DNA of 64,000 nt, taken from assembly GCA_900074885.1 (NCBI GenBank), contig FJUW01000049.1:298351-362350 (forward strand), read 5' to 3'. Shown here piece after piece: positions 33,995 through 45,406 of the stretch. This DNA is from Rhynchosporium graminicola. Taxonomy: Eukaryota > Ascomycota > Leotiomycetes > Helotiales > Ploettnerulaceae. Position 1 is the first letter of the stretch; every line of letters begins with the position of its first letter. The notes beneath the pieces are model-generated. The model was not told where the DNA came from. It ran no database searches and worked only from the letters and a program-made list of their open reading frames with translations. A program made the position numbers and the translations under genes.

Positions 33995-35991
33995 CTTTAT
34001 CTTGGTGTTGTGTTCGAGAAGCGAGCGATGTGAGGGGAAGGAGCTTCGTTGTCCTGCACTGTGGTTGCAAATGAGGTGAGTGTGTGTGATAGATAGAGCG
34101 ACGATGCAAAGCCTCGTAAGATAAGGCTGAGATGACAGACGTGTAGACGTGCAGACGGGATGAAAAGGTCCTTCCCGTTCCGTCGCCACGGTTACAAATC
34201 CGCTTGGCGTGCTAACCGAGTAGGGGCAGAGAGAGACTTAATGGCTAACTTGGAAGATATACCTACCTACCTTGGCCCCTGCGACGACGGGGAATTTATC
34301 GGCGGCCGTATACCTGTGCACCTGCACCTGCACCTGCACCTGCACCTGCACCTGCACCCTCTTCAGAATCTGGCACCGGAATTTCCAAGGCGACGAGGGC
34401 GATTTGTTTCGTATCTCTACCTGAATCTGACACTGCGTCCGCCTCATCACTCGCCAATCAATGCTCATTGAATCATTCCACCTTCCTGTTTTCACGCGAG
34501 AGTGTATGGTCAGACCTCTTGGCTCTTGAGTGTGTTTCTTTCGGTTCTTTGGACCAATAAATTTCAATAGCTTCATTCATACAGGTTGTCCATTTAAGCA
34601 GAAGGGAGCAATTGTGGGATTTATTGGAGATTACGGAGCCAAGGAGGAAATAGTGTGTTTCATTTGATACGGAGAGACGGGACGACTCGAAAGTTGAGTG
34701 GGCTTCTCATCCAGGTATCCTTAGACAAGTGCTGGAAGAGGACATCATTCTCTTGCTTGCTAACAGATGCTACAGGTGGTGCTTGGTATTCTTCCAGATT
34801 TCACCGCGATCGATCCTGCTACAGATTCCATTGGAATCCTCTTTCTCTACGAGTCAAGACAAGTGTCATGGAAGGATGGAAGACGTCCAGAAAGACTTTA
34901 AAGTTCAATCACTACTGGACCACTATAATCGAGCTAGATCATCCAATCGGAGTTTCAACTTGATATATCAGACGTGCCCTCTGCCGTAGCTTCAGGCCCG
35001 ATCCTAGTTTGACAGGATGAGCTCTTGAGGCAAGTTTACCCAACGAGCCTACAATTTGAGATCCATCGAAATTGATTTGGGAGCAGTTCTGGACCCAAAG
35101 ATCACCACGAGTCAGATTGGCGAGGCTGGGCGTCGCTCGTTCCAGCTGGTAAGGGTCAATCTTCTGAGTCTTGACCTGGAAGGTAAGAAGAGTCGGTACT
35201 CGCTTTGGACCATTCTGATGCTCACTGGCCGCCAATAGCCGTTGCAACGACGTCTGAAGTAACAGTCTGACATAGGGCCTGAGATCATGGAGGTGACGTC
35301 CTAACAAGGTATCGCACCCCCACGAAAGTATACAGAAGCGTATCATGTGAACTGCATGCAACAAGTCACCCTCACCCATAACATGTGCGGTCGCTCGGGC
35401 ACCACCAACACACGGACTTCTGGGTCGTTCTCAATACTTCCAGGTTGTCAAACCACTAAGACGCCCTTGGAAGCAACCCCGACGCATTGGATGTGGCCAA
35501 AATTTAAACCCCGACATCGATCTCCCGTATCTTAATGAGCTCTCTACCAATCAAATCACAAAGTTCTTCAAAGATATCTTGTCCGATCCTGAAACTGGGC
35601 GGGGCTTCTCTTTCGCGAGGGCAGGCAGGGGAGAGCTCGCTTAGCTTTATCTTCAGCCCCTTGGACCTCAAGGATCTCACGTGGATTTGCGATTCTTCAG
35701 CCCATGTGCATGCGACGCTCCCATCAGGAAGGCGAGAAACACTCGGGAGTGGAGGCTATATTACATAATACGAGTATTGGGCAAGGTCCTACGGACATGT
35801 TCATCAGATGGATCAAATAATCCTAGTGCAAATCTTCTATCACGCTGGGGCATGTAGCAGGTCAAATACCATGGGAGCGATCCCCCGTCTCTCAATGCTT
35901 TTTCTCCTTCCTCATCGTCACGCTCTTGCATCTGCGAATCCTTGACAATGTGCTTTTGGTTTGGGAGGAAAAAGTAATATTCACAGACAAT
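33995..35991. other. 2-kb intergenic, promoter of atg5 and low-complexity DNA
   Basis: Left part is the atg5 promoter with a CACCTG hexamer array. Further right, a plus-strand open frame of at least 80 codons ends with TAG at 35642-35644 and contains DLPYLNELSTNQITKFFKDI and SDPETGRGFSFARAGRGELA; it reads like protein but I cannot assign a family, start or partner exon. A minus frame (35379-34939) overlaps part of the region. Confidence 0.3.
34314..34356. repeat. (CACCTG)n hexamer microsatellite
   Basis: About seven tandem CACCTG units lie 320-360 bp before the atg5 start codon. Each unit contains an E-box-like CACCTG. Likely a simple repeat with possible promoter length variation. Confidence 0.85.
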
Positions 35992-37734
35992 ATGTCGCGA
36001 AGGGTGCCTCAGGAAGCTGTGGCTGTGTATATTGTTGTGCTCTTTTACTCTACAATATGTCTCACACTCTCGACTCTTCTTACAAGCCTGCTTATCCAAT
36101 TCGGAGAAGCTTGGTCCTGTAAGTCCGCCGAGCATCTATCTCAGATCTATTGCTAACTACGATAGATGTTACGATCGTCTCCGGATTCACATGTATTAGT
36201 ACACTTGCCTCGGTCGGTCAGCAAATTCACTATGCGGTAAGTTGGGAAATCATCAAGATAGCACAGTTCGAGAAGGCCGTGGAGTCCCAATTTCGTAAAG
36301 GTACTTCCATTGGAGGGGGTGCTCAGATAGTTGATCAATGGCTCTTTTTCATCCGTAAGGCCACCACTTCCCGCTTCTGGCGCCCTAACTAATTGCGGTA
36401 ACACAGAGTTCTACTGCTATAATGTCATGTCCCTAAGTGTATTCTTCTGGTCTGTCGCTTTATTCATTGGCGCATGGGGAATACGATCGGCTTGGCTTGG
36501 TGATTGGTACGACAGGATAGCGCCCATTTCTAAGATCTTCGCGGTGGTCTTTCCTGCTGCTGTCATAGGAATAATGCAAATCGAAGCCCTTCAACGGATA
36601 ACAGGACTCTTCATCCTGGTCACATACGTCTCTAGTATGTATCAATCTCCACTTCAAGATCGGAACCATGGTGCTCATCATGTACTAGTATTTACGAGTC
36701 TGTCGCTGGGAAGTATATTGCTCGCCTTAATCCTTTACAAATACATGAAAACTCGTCGTCTCGTAGCAGGACCTGCGGCGCGACGAGGTCGGTGGTGGGC
36801 ATCTAATGGGTCGAAATCCCGATCGAATGATGATTCAGGATACGCCGCAGGTACTGTTGAGACCGGAGTATCTTCCGGCGGTGGTCCCGACACACGCAGG
36901 TCGATCTACGATCGAGCACTTGTCACCCGTTTTTCCATTGGGTTTGTGGTTCTTGCGTACGTATGCTCGCTTGAGAACTCACCGCGCCGTGCTAACACTG
37001 TCAGTGTATTTGAAATTGTCATTATCATATCTTCACTGTTCACATCAAGATCTAACGCCGCACTTGCAGCTTCTGGCAAACCAGACTTCAGCATTCGTAG
37101 CGCAATCACTGATATCACCCTCTTCCTTCCCGGAGCAACAGCTTCACTAGTCAGCTTCCTTGTATTCGGAACCACGAAATCGTGGCGCCAGTATCGCGAC
37201 TTGGTAATTGGAGGTTGTGGACTGACACGGAGAATGATTCGGAAGAAACAGCAACGCGCCGAAGAGGCAACTCGTACCCAAGGCCTAGAGTTCGAAAGAC
37301 TGCCAAGTCTGAAGAAATCCGCGTCAGAGGAGGAACGTAAGGCAGTTAGCGAATCCGAGAACAGAATCCGGATGTTCGCCAGAGAGATGGGCCGCGATAG
37401 AGATTCAATCGATGGAGATTTTGCAGGTTTTACCCCTGAGAATCAGCCTCCGCCTGCAATCCATCTTAGGACACCAAGCAACTCCTCTCGAGTACCACAT
37501 TTCCATCGTCCTATGCCTTCAGCAAGTTCTAAATACGGCAAGAAGTCGCTCAATGTCATCGAGATTGGCATCTCGATTGATCAGACTGTTCATTATGAGA
37601 CCCCAAGCACTTCACAAAATAAGAAGTCGCAAGCACAAGAGTCAGTAACTGAAAGAAGGTTCGTCAACGATCGTCCACCAACACCGAAACAGCAAGCTAG
37701 CTTCCTTTCGAATGCCAGTGGTTCAAGTTGCTAA
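35992..37734 (+). CDS. seven-TM membrane protein with long C-tail, function unknown
   Basis: Start ATG 35992 (MSRRVPQEAVAVYIVVLFYS). Exon 1 is 35992-36118, exon 2 36166-36354, and exon 3 begins at 36407; phases agree (EAWS/YVTIV and WLFFI/QFYCYN). Inside the long third open frame two further strong introns are visible, 36635-36688 (54 nt) and 36957-37004 (48 nt, with GCTAAC); both are multiples of 3, so the frame stays open whether or not they are removed. After removal seven hydrophobic helices can be counted, followed by a hydrophilic tail of about 190 residues rich in Ser, Arg and Glu. The layout is like a GPCR, but I see no known class signature, so this is only a candidate. The end is uncertain: TAA 37732-37734 sits inside a GCTAAC sequence that is followed by an AG and the coding-like SGSDDAIEIDPVPPHGRRNL, so an extra intron could extend the tail to about 37837. 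Confidence 0.7.
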
Positions 37735-37837
37735 CCATTCGCTTAGATCAAGTGGGTCTGATGATGCTATCGAGATCGATCCTGTGCCACCTCACGGGAG
37801 ACGCAACCTCATCTGGCCTGAGAACTTGCATAAATGA

Positions 37838-40111
37838 AACAACACAGAGAGTCGTGATTCACGTTACAAACGCACAGATCAGCCCTAGATATGGCTACTT
37901 CTCGAGATGGTCGAAGGGAGCTCACATCGCCTGAAGGCCAGAGTAGTCAAACACTCAGCCCTATTGGGAGGGTACAAAATCATCAAAGGAGACCATATAG
38001 TCTATGCTATACATCCTCGAGGACTTGGTTCAGGTAAGCATATCATATCTTCTGTACTCGGAGGAGACTCATACTCACATCTTATAGCACATGGACACTA
38101 GAGCTTCCCCCGCGTCTGGTGTAACCGCAGTCTCGAAGCTAAGCAAAGGTCGGATTTTTCCCTTCGCTATATGTCTGTAAGAGTCGTCTAGCTAGAAACT
38201 GCTTGCATACAGTTGTTTGCCAAAAATTCGCATCGAGTTCATACAAAGCATTGTGCTGCGATGCTGAATTCATTGCAAAAATTCATGGAAGATCTGGATA
38301 CATACGCCATGACCATAGAAGTACACATTGGGCCGGAAGACAACCTTTGAGGAGGTCGTTTCTGGAAATTCAAATCAGCCTGTTGAAAGTCTTGAGTTCG
38401 GAATCGTTGAGATTCGCAAGAGGCAGTGTACGGAGTAAGAAACTGATGGAGCAAAAGCGCTTCGGAACACTGGGGAGAAAAGCTACGTGCTTTCAGTCAG
38501 TCCACAAGGCGCTGATGGGAGATTTTAAGCTCGGGGTCACCTGTAAGCCTTACATATAGAACAATATAGGACGGCTCAGAACACATACATACAAGTCGCG
38601 ATCACGAGGTAGACAACACAAGCCAGCTTAAAGCACGCAAATATTCAAGTCGTACACTCGCTTCTAATTATGCGCCTATCTTCCACTTTCTTTAACAAAG
38701 TTAGACGATCTCCAGATTCCATATAAAGTTCTCATATCTTCGCTTCTTGGAAAGTTCCTGCAAGTCTTGCATCTTAAGACCGCGGTAATCAATAGATATC
38801 AATTTCTCGAGTTTACTCGTCTATGCGACACTTACCTTACTTATTTCTCTCACTTCTCTCGCGCTAGTGACATAACATCTTTAATTCGCTCCTCTCTCGT
38901 CAATTCCTGGCTTTAAACTCGCAGGTGCAACTCTTCTATTAGTTCTTAATCCCTCTCACCTCCAGACGTCTCCTCCATCCCATCGCCTCCCTAGCTCTAT
39001 TACACACCTACCACCCTTTTCCTCTTCAATGACGATACTCTACCACGATGTCATCAGCTCCGGCTCGTTCTACATGTTCAGATCTTCTCGAGATATGTCT
39101 TCTTTTCATCTACTCATCAATTTTTCTGAACTTGCAGACTCTCATCCCGTTGTGTTTGACATAAGCAGAAGTATTCCATGCTGCTACTATGCTAGCGGGG
39201 AGACCACGTCTTGGAAGCTGGCGAATTGTGTTTATTTGCTGAGGAATTCTGTTATGGTACAGAAGCTAAGAGAGGGGCTTGAAAACGGACGGGGCTGAAG
39301 GGAGGGATGATTGTTGCGGTTGCTTATTGCGGTTGCTTATCGCGGTTGCTTAGTTCGAGGTTTTGCCTCATTCTGTAAGTCTTACTTTCCAATGCCTCGG
39401 GTCTAGAAGATATCATTTACGGAGGATATGCTGATGGCGATGTACTGGGTACAGGTAGCCTTTCTGAAGGAATCTCTGAAGTTAAGCTATGAGGTTGCTG
39501 GAGGACTATACATCATCTCTCCCAACGAGGTACAAACCTCCAGCGATGGAATACGAGGTTGGATCTCACGGCAGGCGTAACCCTCCCATTCTAAGGAATC
39601 ATTCAGCCTCTCCAGCTAATAAGTTCTTTAACAAGAAGCAAAATTCTCCTTCTACATCGCAATACCCACCAGCCATCTTTCTCTCGTCAGAACCATTCAA
39701 TCCCTCTCGCTGGCTCGATAATTCCCAGCTCAACCGATATCTCTTCTTGTTCTCCGGGGACCAGGAGGATGTGTGGATCTTGATTCTGCGTGGGCGGAGT
39801 TGTATCTTTTTGTTCTAGAGGTAATGAGTAGATATGCACATGTGGAGTAGAGGGAGGGTGGTGATTGTATGGGGTCGAGAATGAATGTGGCGCAATAAAC
39901 GTTAACGTTGTATTGCTTGGACATGTCAGTTGGAAGAGACTGCTGAGAAAGGGGTTTGTGTTGTCGCAGTAGGATTCCTGATAATCAATGTTTACTCTGC
40001 AGCTTCGTAAACGAGACCCATTGTGGACGGGGTATATTTGTCTACTTTGCTCCACATCTCCCTCGCTTTCGATACGCATCATTCTAAAAGTCTCGTAAGA
40101 ATTCATATCTG
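37838..40111. other. 2.3-kb intergenic, no gene recognised
   Basis: Frames at 38203-38559, 39029-39298 and 39489-39818 show no family. A pyrimidine-rich tract lies at about 38790-39030. Three copies of TTGCGGTTGCTTAT-like sequence occur at 39313-39352. Confidence 0.35.
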
Positions 40112-41875
40112 TCAAACCATACTCTTTTCTTTCCCTCCACCCACTGCACTCTCCTTCCGGATTTTCTCCTCCCCATTCAATTTCTCCCTCCTCTTCGCCC
40201 TCCTCTTATCATCAATATTATCCCTCCAGCCTGCGCCCCACTTGACAGCCGCAAAAGTCGCCAGACTACTCGCAACCAAGAACGCCGCACTAATAGTCGA
40301 GAACCATCCGACGCCAATCTTCTCTACAGCCGGCAAAACCGTCGCACTGCCCAACGCAGCAAACAAATACCGAATGACATAATTCCCAGCGATGACTTCC
40401 GCGCTGGAGCTCTGCATCACATCGAGACAATACGTGTTCAGGCTCGGAAAGCAGAATAGCTGTGCTACGCCCTGGAAGAACATCATGATGACTGGTAAGG
40501 CGATGCCACCGAAACGCTTCTCGATGGACCAGCCATAGATTAACATGCAGAACGGGATGACTACTCCCATGAATGGTATTGCGGAGCGAAGCCGATCTTC
40601 GGGAATGCGAGTTCCGCCTCTCTTGGCTTTCCATTTGATGGTGATGTAGTCTGCGTATCGTCCTCCGAAAAACGTTCCCAGGATGTAGCCGCATCCTGGG
40701 GCGAGGTAGAATAGACCTGATTCGATTGGTGAAGTAAGGTTGAAGCGAGGGTTGAGCACGTAGCGGATTGGGGTAAGAAGTGAGTACTAATGAAGCCTTT
40801 AGCATGTAAAACCTCCAGCGCATCAGAACGAGGGGATCAGGTCTCGAACTCCAGAACTTAGGAGATTTCGGGCGCGATTTACATACCATGTTCCAAACAA
40901 GCGAACTCGACGCGAGAGCAACCATGATCAAATTCGGATACTTGTACAGCCTCAATACACGCCAGGGACTCAACATCCCTCCCAAGACTCGGGCTTTAGT
41001 CTTCAAGGGCAGACCAACAAGATCGTCGGATTTCATGTGGTGTGCTGTTTCAGGGAGCAGAAAATAAGCTCCTACTAACGCCACGCCTGCAAGAGCGGTC
41101 TGTAAGTAGAAGATCACACGCCAGGATTTGAAGGTGACTATGATTCCACCAATGAAAGGCCCAAAGGCTGGTCCGATCAATGTTCCAGACAAGAACCAAC
41201 CCATTGCTGTCGCTCGCTCGGTTGGGCGATAAATATCGCCTATGCAAGAGGCACCGATAGTCAGAAACGAGGTGCCTTCGAAAGCTGTCAGGATACGAAA
41301 GACAAAATAAGCTGGAAGATTTGGGGCGAGAGCGGTTCCGAGAGAACAGCCGCAGAAGAGTGCTGCTGTTATAAGACAGATCTGGATTTCTCGTTAGATG
41401 AATCTCAAGAATGTTTGGAAGATTGTGAAGAAGAATTTACCCATCGACGGCCGTAAACTTGGCTGAGAGGACCCCAGAAACAGGGTGAAACTCCCATGAA
41501 CAGCATATAAAGGGCATTGCTCAGATTGATTACTGTTCCGGTACTGCTGTAGGTTGCTGCTACTTCAGGAACAGCTGCAAGAATAGTCGTAGAGGAGATT
41601 GGAGCTAGGAACGAGCAGTAGGATAGCAAAGCTACGATGACGAGCTTCCGAGATGGTGACAGTCTATCGTATACTTCGTCCGGAACCTCGACGAACGAAG
41701 AGTAGTGTTGTATTGGAGTATCGTGCGTAGAAATATGAGTTTGAGTATGGGATAGATCAATGTTCCCATCAGTTGTGCTGAGTGAATGGATTGATTCCGA
41801 ATCATGGTGACGACTTAGTTGGGAGGATTGATCTGGCTGTGGAACCGAAACATCTTCATGGCGGTTTGGAGACAT
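40112..41875 (-). CDS. DHA1-type MFS transporter
   Basis: A drug:H+ antiporter-like protein. Exon 1 starts at ATG 41875 with a hydrophilic Ser/His/Asp-rich N-terminus of about 65 residues, then DRLSPSRKLVIVALLSYCSF (TM1). PLSQVYGRRW ends exon 1 (motif A), and ICLITAALFCGCSLGTALAP continues after an intron at about 41449-41383. GWFLSGTLIGPAFGPFIGGI (motif C, TM5) identifies the antiporter class. A second intron (about 40887-40788) separates SLVWNM from YSLLTPIRYVL. The C-terminal half carries TM7-12 and ends with a basic tail (DDKRRAKRREKLNGEEKIRK). Export of small molecules at the plasma membrane is expected; related members include quinidine- and azole-resistance proteins, but the substrate here is unknown. 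Confidence 0.88.
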
Positions 41876-43407
41876 GGCAAACGAGGAGATCTATTTCGGA
41901 TCTGAATATCACAGTAGTCCCATGGCATAACAATAATTTCTTGAAAGAGTGGGGGTATTTGAGGACTTTCTCCTGGACCATAAAAGGCAATGAGATTCCG
42001 ACGAAAGGGGAGACCACTTCCTATTGACATGAAAATTAACAGGAAATAGATTGAAGATATACTGAGGGCAACCATGAGTCAAATACTACTTCCGTTCCAC
42101 GCTTTTCTGGCCGAAACCGGTCATGGTAGTGGCGGGTGGTTAGTTTCGTCTCCAGGGAAAAAGTTCAACGGTGACTTTTGATTTCGCCGGCACGCTACCC
42201 TACCTGACGGTCTGAGTGACAATCGCCCCTTAGTCTTCCACTGATTCAGGCATGAAGTTGAGCTGATCGTAGATTCCCAGAACATGATTTGCCAGTCTGC
42301 TTCTCTTGGCTCAAATCAAGGCACTAAAAGCTCTGTCGGGATGATGTCGGCTGGGCGTTGGGCCTAGATGCTGTCCGGAAGCATACACGCGCTATTGACA
42401 CATGTAGCACGCGCGCTTTCTCCTGATTTTATCATGAGCACCAGATTAAGGTTTTTGTCCCGCAGGACTGCCTGCTGAGATGTACATCTCAGATCTATAA
42501 AAATAGAATAATGTCTGGAGTTGGAGATGATGATTAAAGAGCAAAGGTCAAGACTTCGCCCTAGTAGCAGAATTTTGCAAGCGAGGTTGTTGAATCCTGA
42601 CGTACTTCCGCACCTAGGTAAGCGAAAGGGCCTCTCTCGGGAAGAAGCGGCGAATTATTCCATTGGCCGATTCACACAATGTGCATGCTGAGATCTTGCA
42701 CGAATCGCATGGGGCCCTTGGATTTTTATCTCTAGGAAATACTGATCCGATGCTTGGCAGAGACTGCCTTTATATCAATTCCACACATCGATTTGAAACG
42801 TACCGTCTGTCACCCTGTTCTCTGCACCTTTTCGAAAACAACCTCGAAATGGCACAAAAACGCTTTCTCGACAGAGTTTTCGGCTAATGTTGGATCAAAA
42901 CAAAAGAAAAACCTTCTCAACAGAAAGACATTTTATATCGTGAAACGCTTGATTAGAGATTAGTAGACCTCATTTCTTCTACTGTCGGGAAAAGGGTCAT
43001 TCTAGGTCGTTTGCCTAGTTTCAAACGTCAAGAAGGGAGGCACGTCTGAGCAGCATTGTGTCGGAGGATTACAATTATCCAAGAAAATAGAAAACCAGAG
43101 ATTGCATTCACTGTTGCAAGGCTTGGCCGTCGGTAAATAGTAGTCCCGGTTCCGAATTCCAGCTTGAAATGATTATGAATCACTGGAACCCTGTAATCAA
43201 CTGTCCAAAACTCCATGACGATGCCAATCCAGACTCCCAACATTTCCAAAAGTGTCTTTTTATCAATCACATCAATGGGATATGTACCTGATTCGAGCTT
43301 GAATCTCGTATGAAAATCTTTATTTTCAGGATTGGTGTGATAGAGACAGACAACTTGGCAGCTCCAGGGTGAAAGTGGTGCAGCACGTGATTTATTCGAA
43401 GAACATC
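41876..43407. other. divergent intergenic region of two MFS genes
   Basis: 1.5 kb lie between the DHA1 gene (minus) and the 14-TM-type MFS gene (plus), so both promoters are here. No gene is recognised; frames at 42663-42887 and 43028-43270 look non-coding. Confidence 0.4.
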
Positions 43408-45406
43408 ATGACCATCAGAAGTCAGGAAGGAGCGATGGGAAATGTGGGAGAGGAGACACCTCTGCTGATAGAGCAGACAAGGAGCGCGGATAGAGATGAT
43501 ACGAGCTCGGAGACTCTAACGGATGCGCAGCGAAGGGGTGATGATTCTGATGAAGAGGACCTCGTGGATTTGGATAAAGCGAATCAACAGGTGGGAAGAC
43601 TCAGAGGGTTTCTGATAGTTTTCAGCTTGTGGGGTTTGATTTTCTGCAAGGTATGATGATCTGAAATCCATGTCATTTCCATCGATAGATAGATAGGCTT
43701 AGAAAAAGCTGCTGACCACGGTTCTAGCCTCTAACATGTCTGGAATCACAACGACGCAGTCGAAGATTGCTGAGGATCTAGATGCTTTTGCAGAAGTTGT
43801 TTGGTTTTCATCTGTGTACCTTGTAAGTAAATTGTAATTCAACGAGCGATCTATATCTAATGTCTGGTAGATCGCCATGTCCAGCACGTCTCCGTTGGCA
43901 GCTCGCTTAGCTCAGATATTCTCACCAAGAAACTGTGTCTTTGCAGCCTCAATTTTCTTTGCAATTGGAGGTGTAGTCACCTCTCAGGCCAAAAATTTGA
44001 AAACTTTTCTTATTGGACGAGTAATCCAAGGAGTTGGAGGAGCAGGGATAATGACTGTGTCGTTTATCCTTGTCCTCGAGTTGACAGGGAAGAAGAGAAG
44101 AGGTTTATTCATTGGTCTTGTAAATGCTGCATTTACAACTGGTGTTTCTTTTGGAGCGGTTGTGGCTGGTGCACTCCTACCAGTTATGGGATGGCGATTC
44201 TTGTTTTGGATTCAGAGTCCAATGTCAGTAGGATTTGGTACCGGGATTTTCTTCAGCATCCCAGGATCTTTCACTTCGGGGCAAGCAGGATCCGGAGAAG
44301 GATCTATCAGTCACAAGCTTGGCAGGATTGACTATCTTGGCGCTTCTAGTCTTGTGAGGCATTCCATCCTCACTACCTGTACAGGCGGCTAATAAGCATG
44401 CTAGACAACTTCTCTTTGCCTCTTCCTTTTTGGACTCTCGTCGCCAGTCATACAATGGATTCCAATAGTCGCTTCAGCCTTCATCCTCGCAGCATTCGTG
44501 TTGATCGAGATATACGTCGTGTTCGAGCCCATCATTCCGATCACAGTTCTCAAATCACGCGGCGTCCTCCTGTCTTGTCTCGCGCAATTGGGAATCATGG
44601 CTGCTCGCTGGATGGTCCTCTTCTACACACCTGCCTACGCCATCGCAGTACGAGGATGGTCTCCTGCGTCAGCCGGCTCAATCCTCATCCCCACTAACTT
44701 AGGCTTTGCAATCGGCGGAATCGGCGTTGGGGGATTGCACATTCGACGCGCTGGCAGCTTCTGGCTGTACGTTTACAAGAAATCTTGTACACTCGCTTAT
44801 CGTTACTAATACATCGACAGACCGAGCATCATCTCTTACTTCCTTTTCGCGTGCACCCTCATAACTTTGTCGCAAATTGCTAATCCAGCAACTCCGGCCT
44901 CACTCTTTCTTCTCAACGTCTTTGTGAACGGCATCTGTGTCGGAGCTTCACTTGCATACACTCTCGCTCATCTCTTGCATCTTACGCCCCCATCCACCCA
45001 GTTCATCTCTACATCCCTCCTGACCACTTTCCGTGGTTTCGCAGGGTCATTCGGCTCTGCTATCGGCGGCGGTCTCTTTGTCCGTGTCCTCAAGACGACA
45101 CTCGAGAAAGGATTCCAGGAGAATGGCGGCTTGGCAGGAAGGGAGGATCTCGTTAGGAGATTGCTCGGGAGTCCAGCGCTTGCGCAGACACTTAAAGGAG
45201 TGGAGAAGCACATTGCTGTTGTGGGTTATGTCGGAGGCTTGAAGCAGCTATTTGTAGCTGGGGCGGCACTGGCGCTTTTGATGGTTTTGGTTCAGGCTGG
45301 AGTGGGATGGAGGGGTGCTGAAGAGGCAAAAATTGGGGATGACCCTGATCGAAGTACTGATGGTGAAGACGAGGAGTGGGAGGAAGGAATGGAGCAGGGT
45401 GTTTGA
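43408..45406 (+). CDS. MFS transporter, DHA2 / 14-TM-like
   Basis: Five exons in one frame: 43408-43650, 43709-43822, 43871-44353, 44405-44766 and 44821-45406, giving 595 residues. The N-terminus is hydrophilic and acidic (about 65 residues). Family text: TTTQSKIAEDLDAFAEVVWF, SSVYL/IAMSSTSPLAARLAQI, motif-A-like FSPRN, LIGRVIQGVGGAGIMTVSFI (TM4), and GLVNAAFTTGVSFGAVVAGA followed by GWRFLFWIQSP (TM5-6), which resembles the 14-TM drug or siderophore exporters. The usual C-terminal long loop is present (VRVLKTTLEKGFQENGGLAG), then TM14 and an acidic tail (DGEDEEWEEGMEQGV). The first open-frame codon upstream is GTG, so ATG 43408 was taken; ATG 43435 is possible. It is divergent from another exporter gene. 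Confidence 0.87.

Noticed and set aside
38100..38160. possible 5S rRNA-like text (GTCTCGAAGCTAAGCA)
   Set aside because: The similarity is limited to about 15 bases, and the rest of a 5S gene is absent.
28475..45406. a transporter-rich secondary-metabolite cluster
   Set aside because: Three MFS genes occur, but no PKS, NRPS, terpene cyclase or P450 lies among them; atg5 and a seven-TM gene do.
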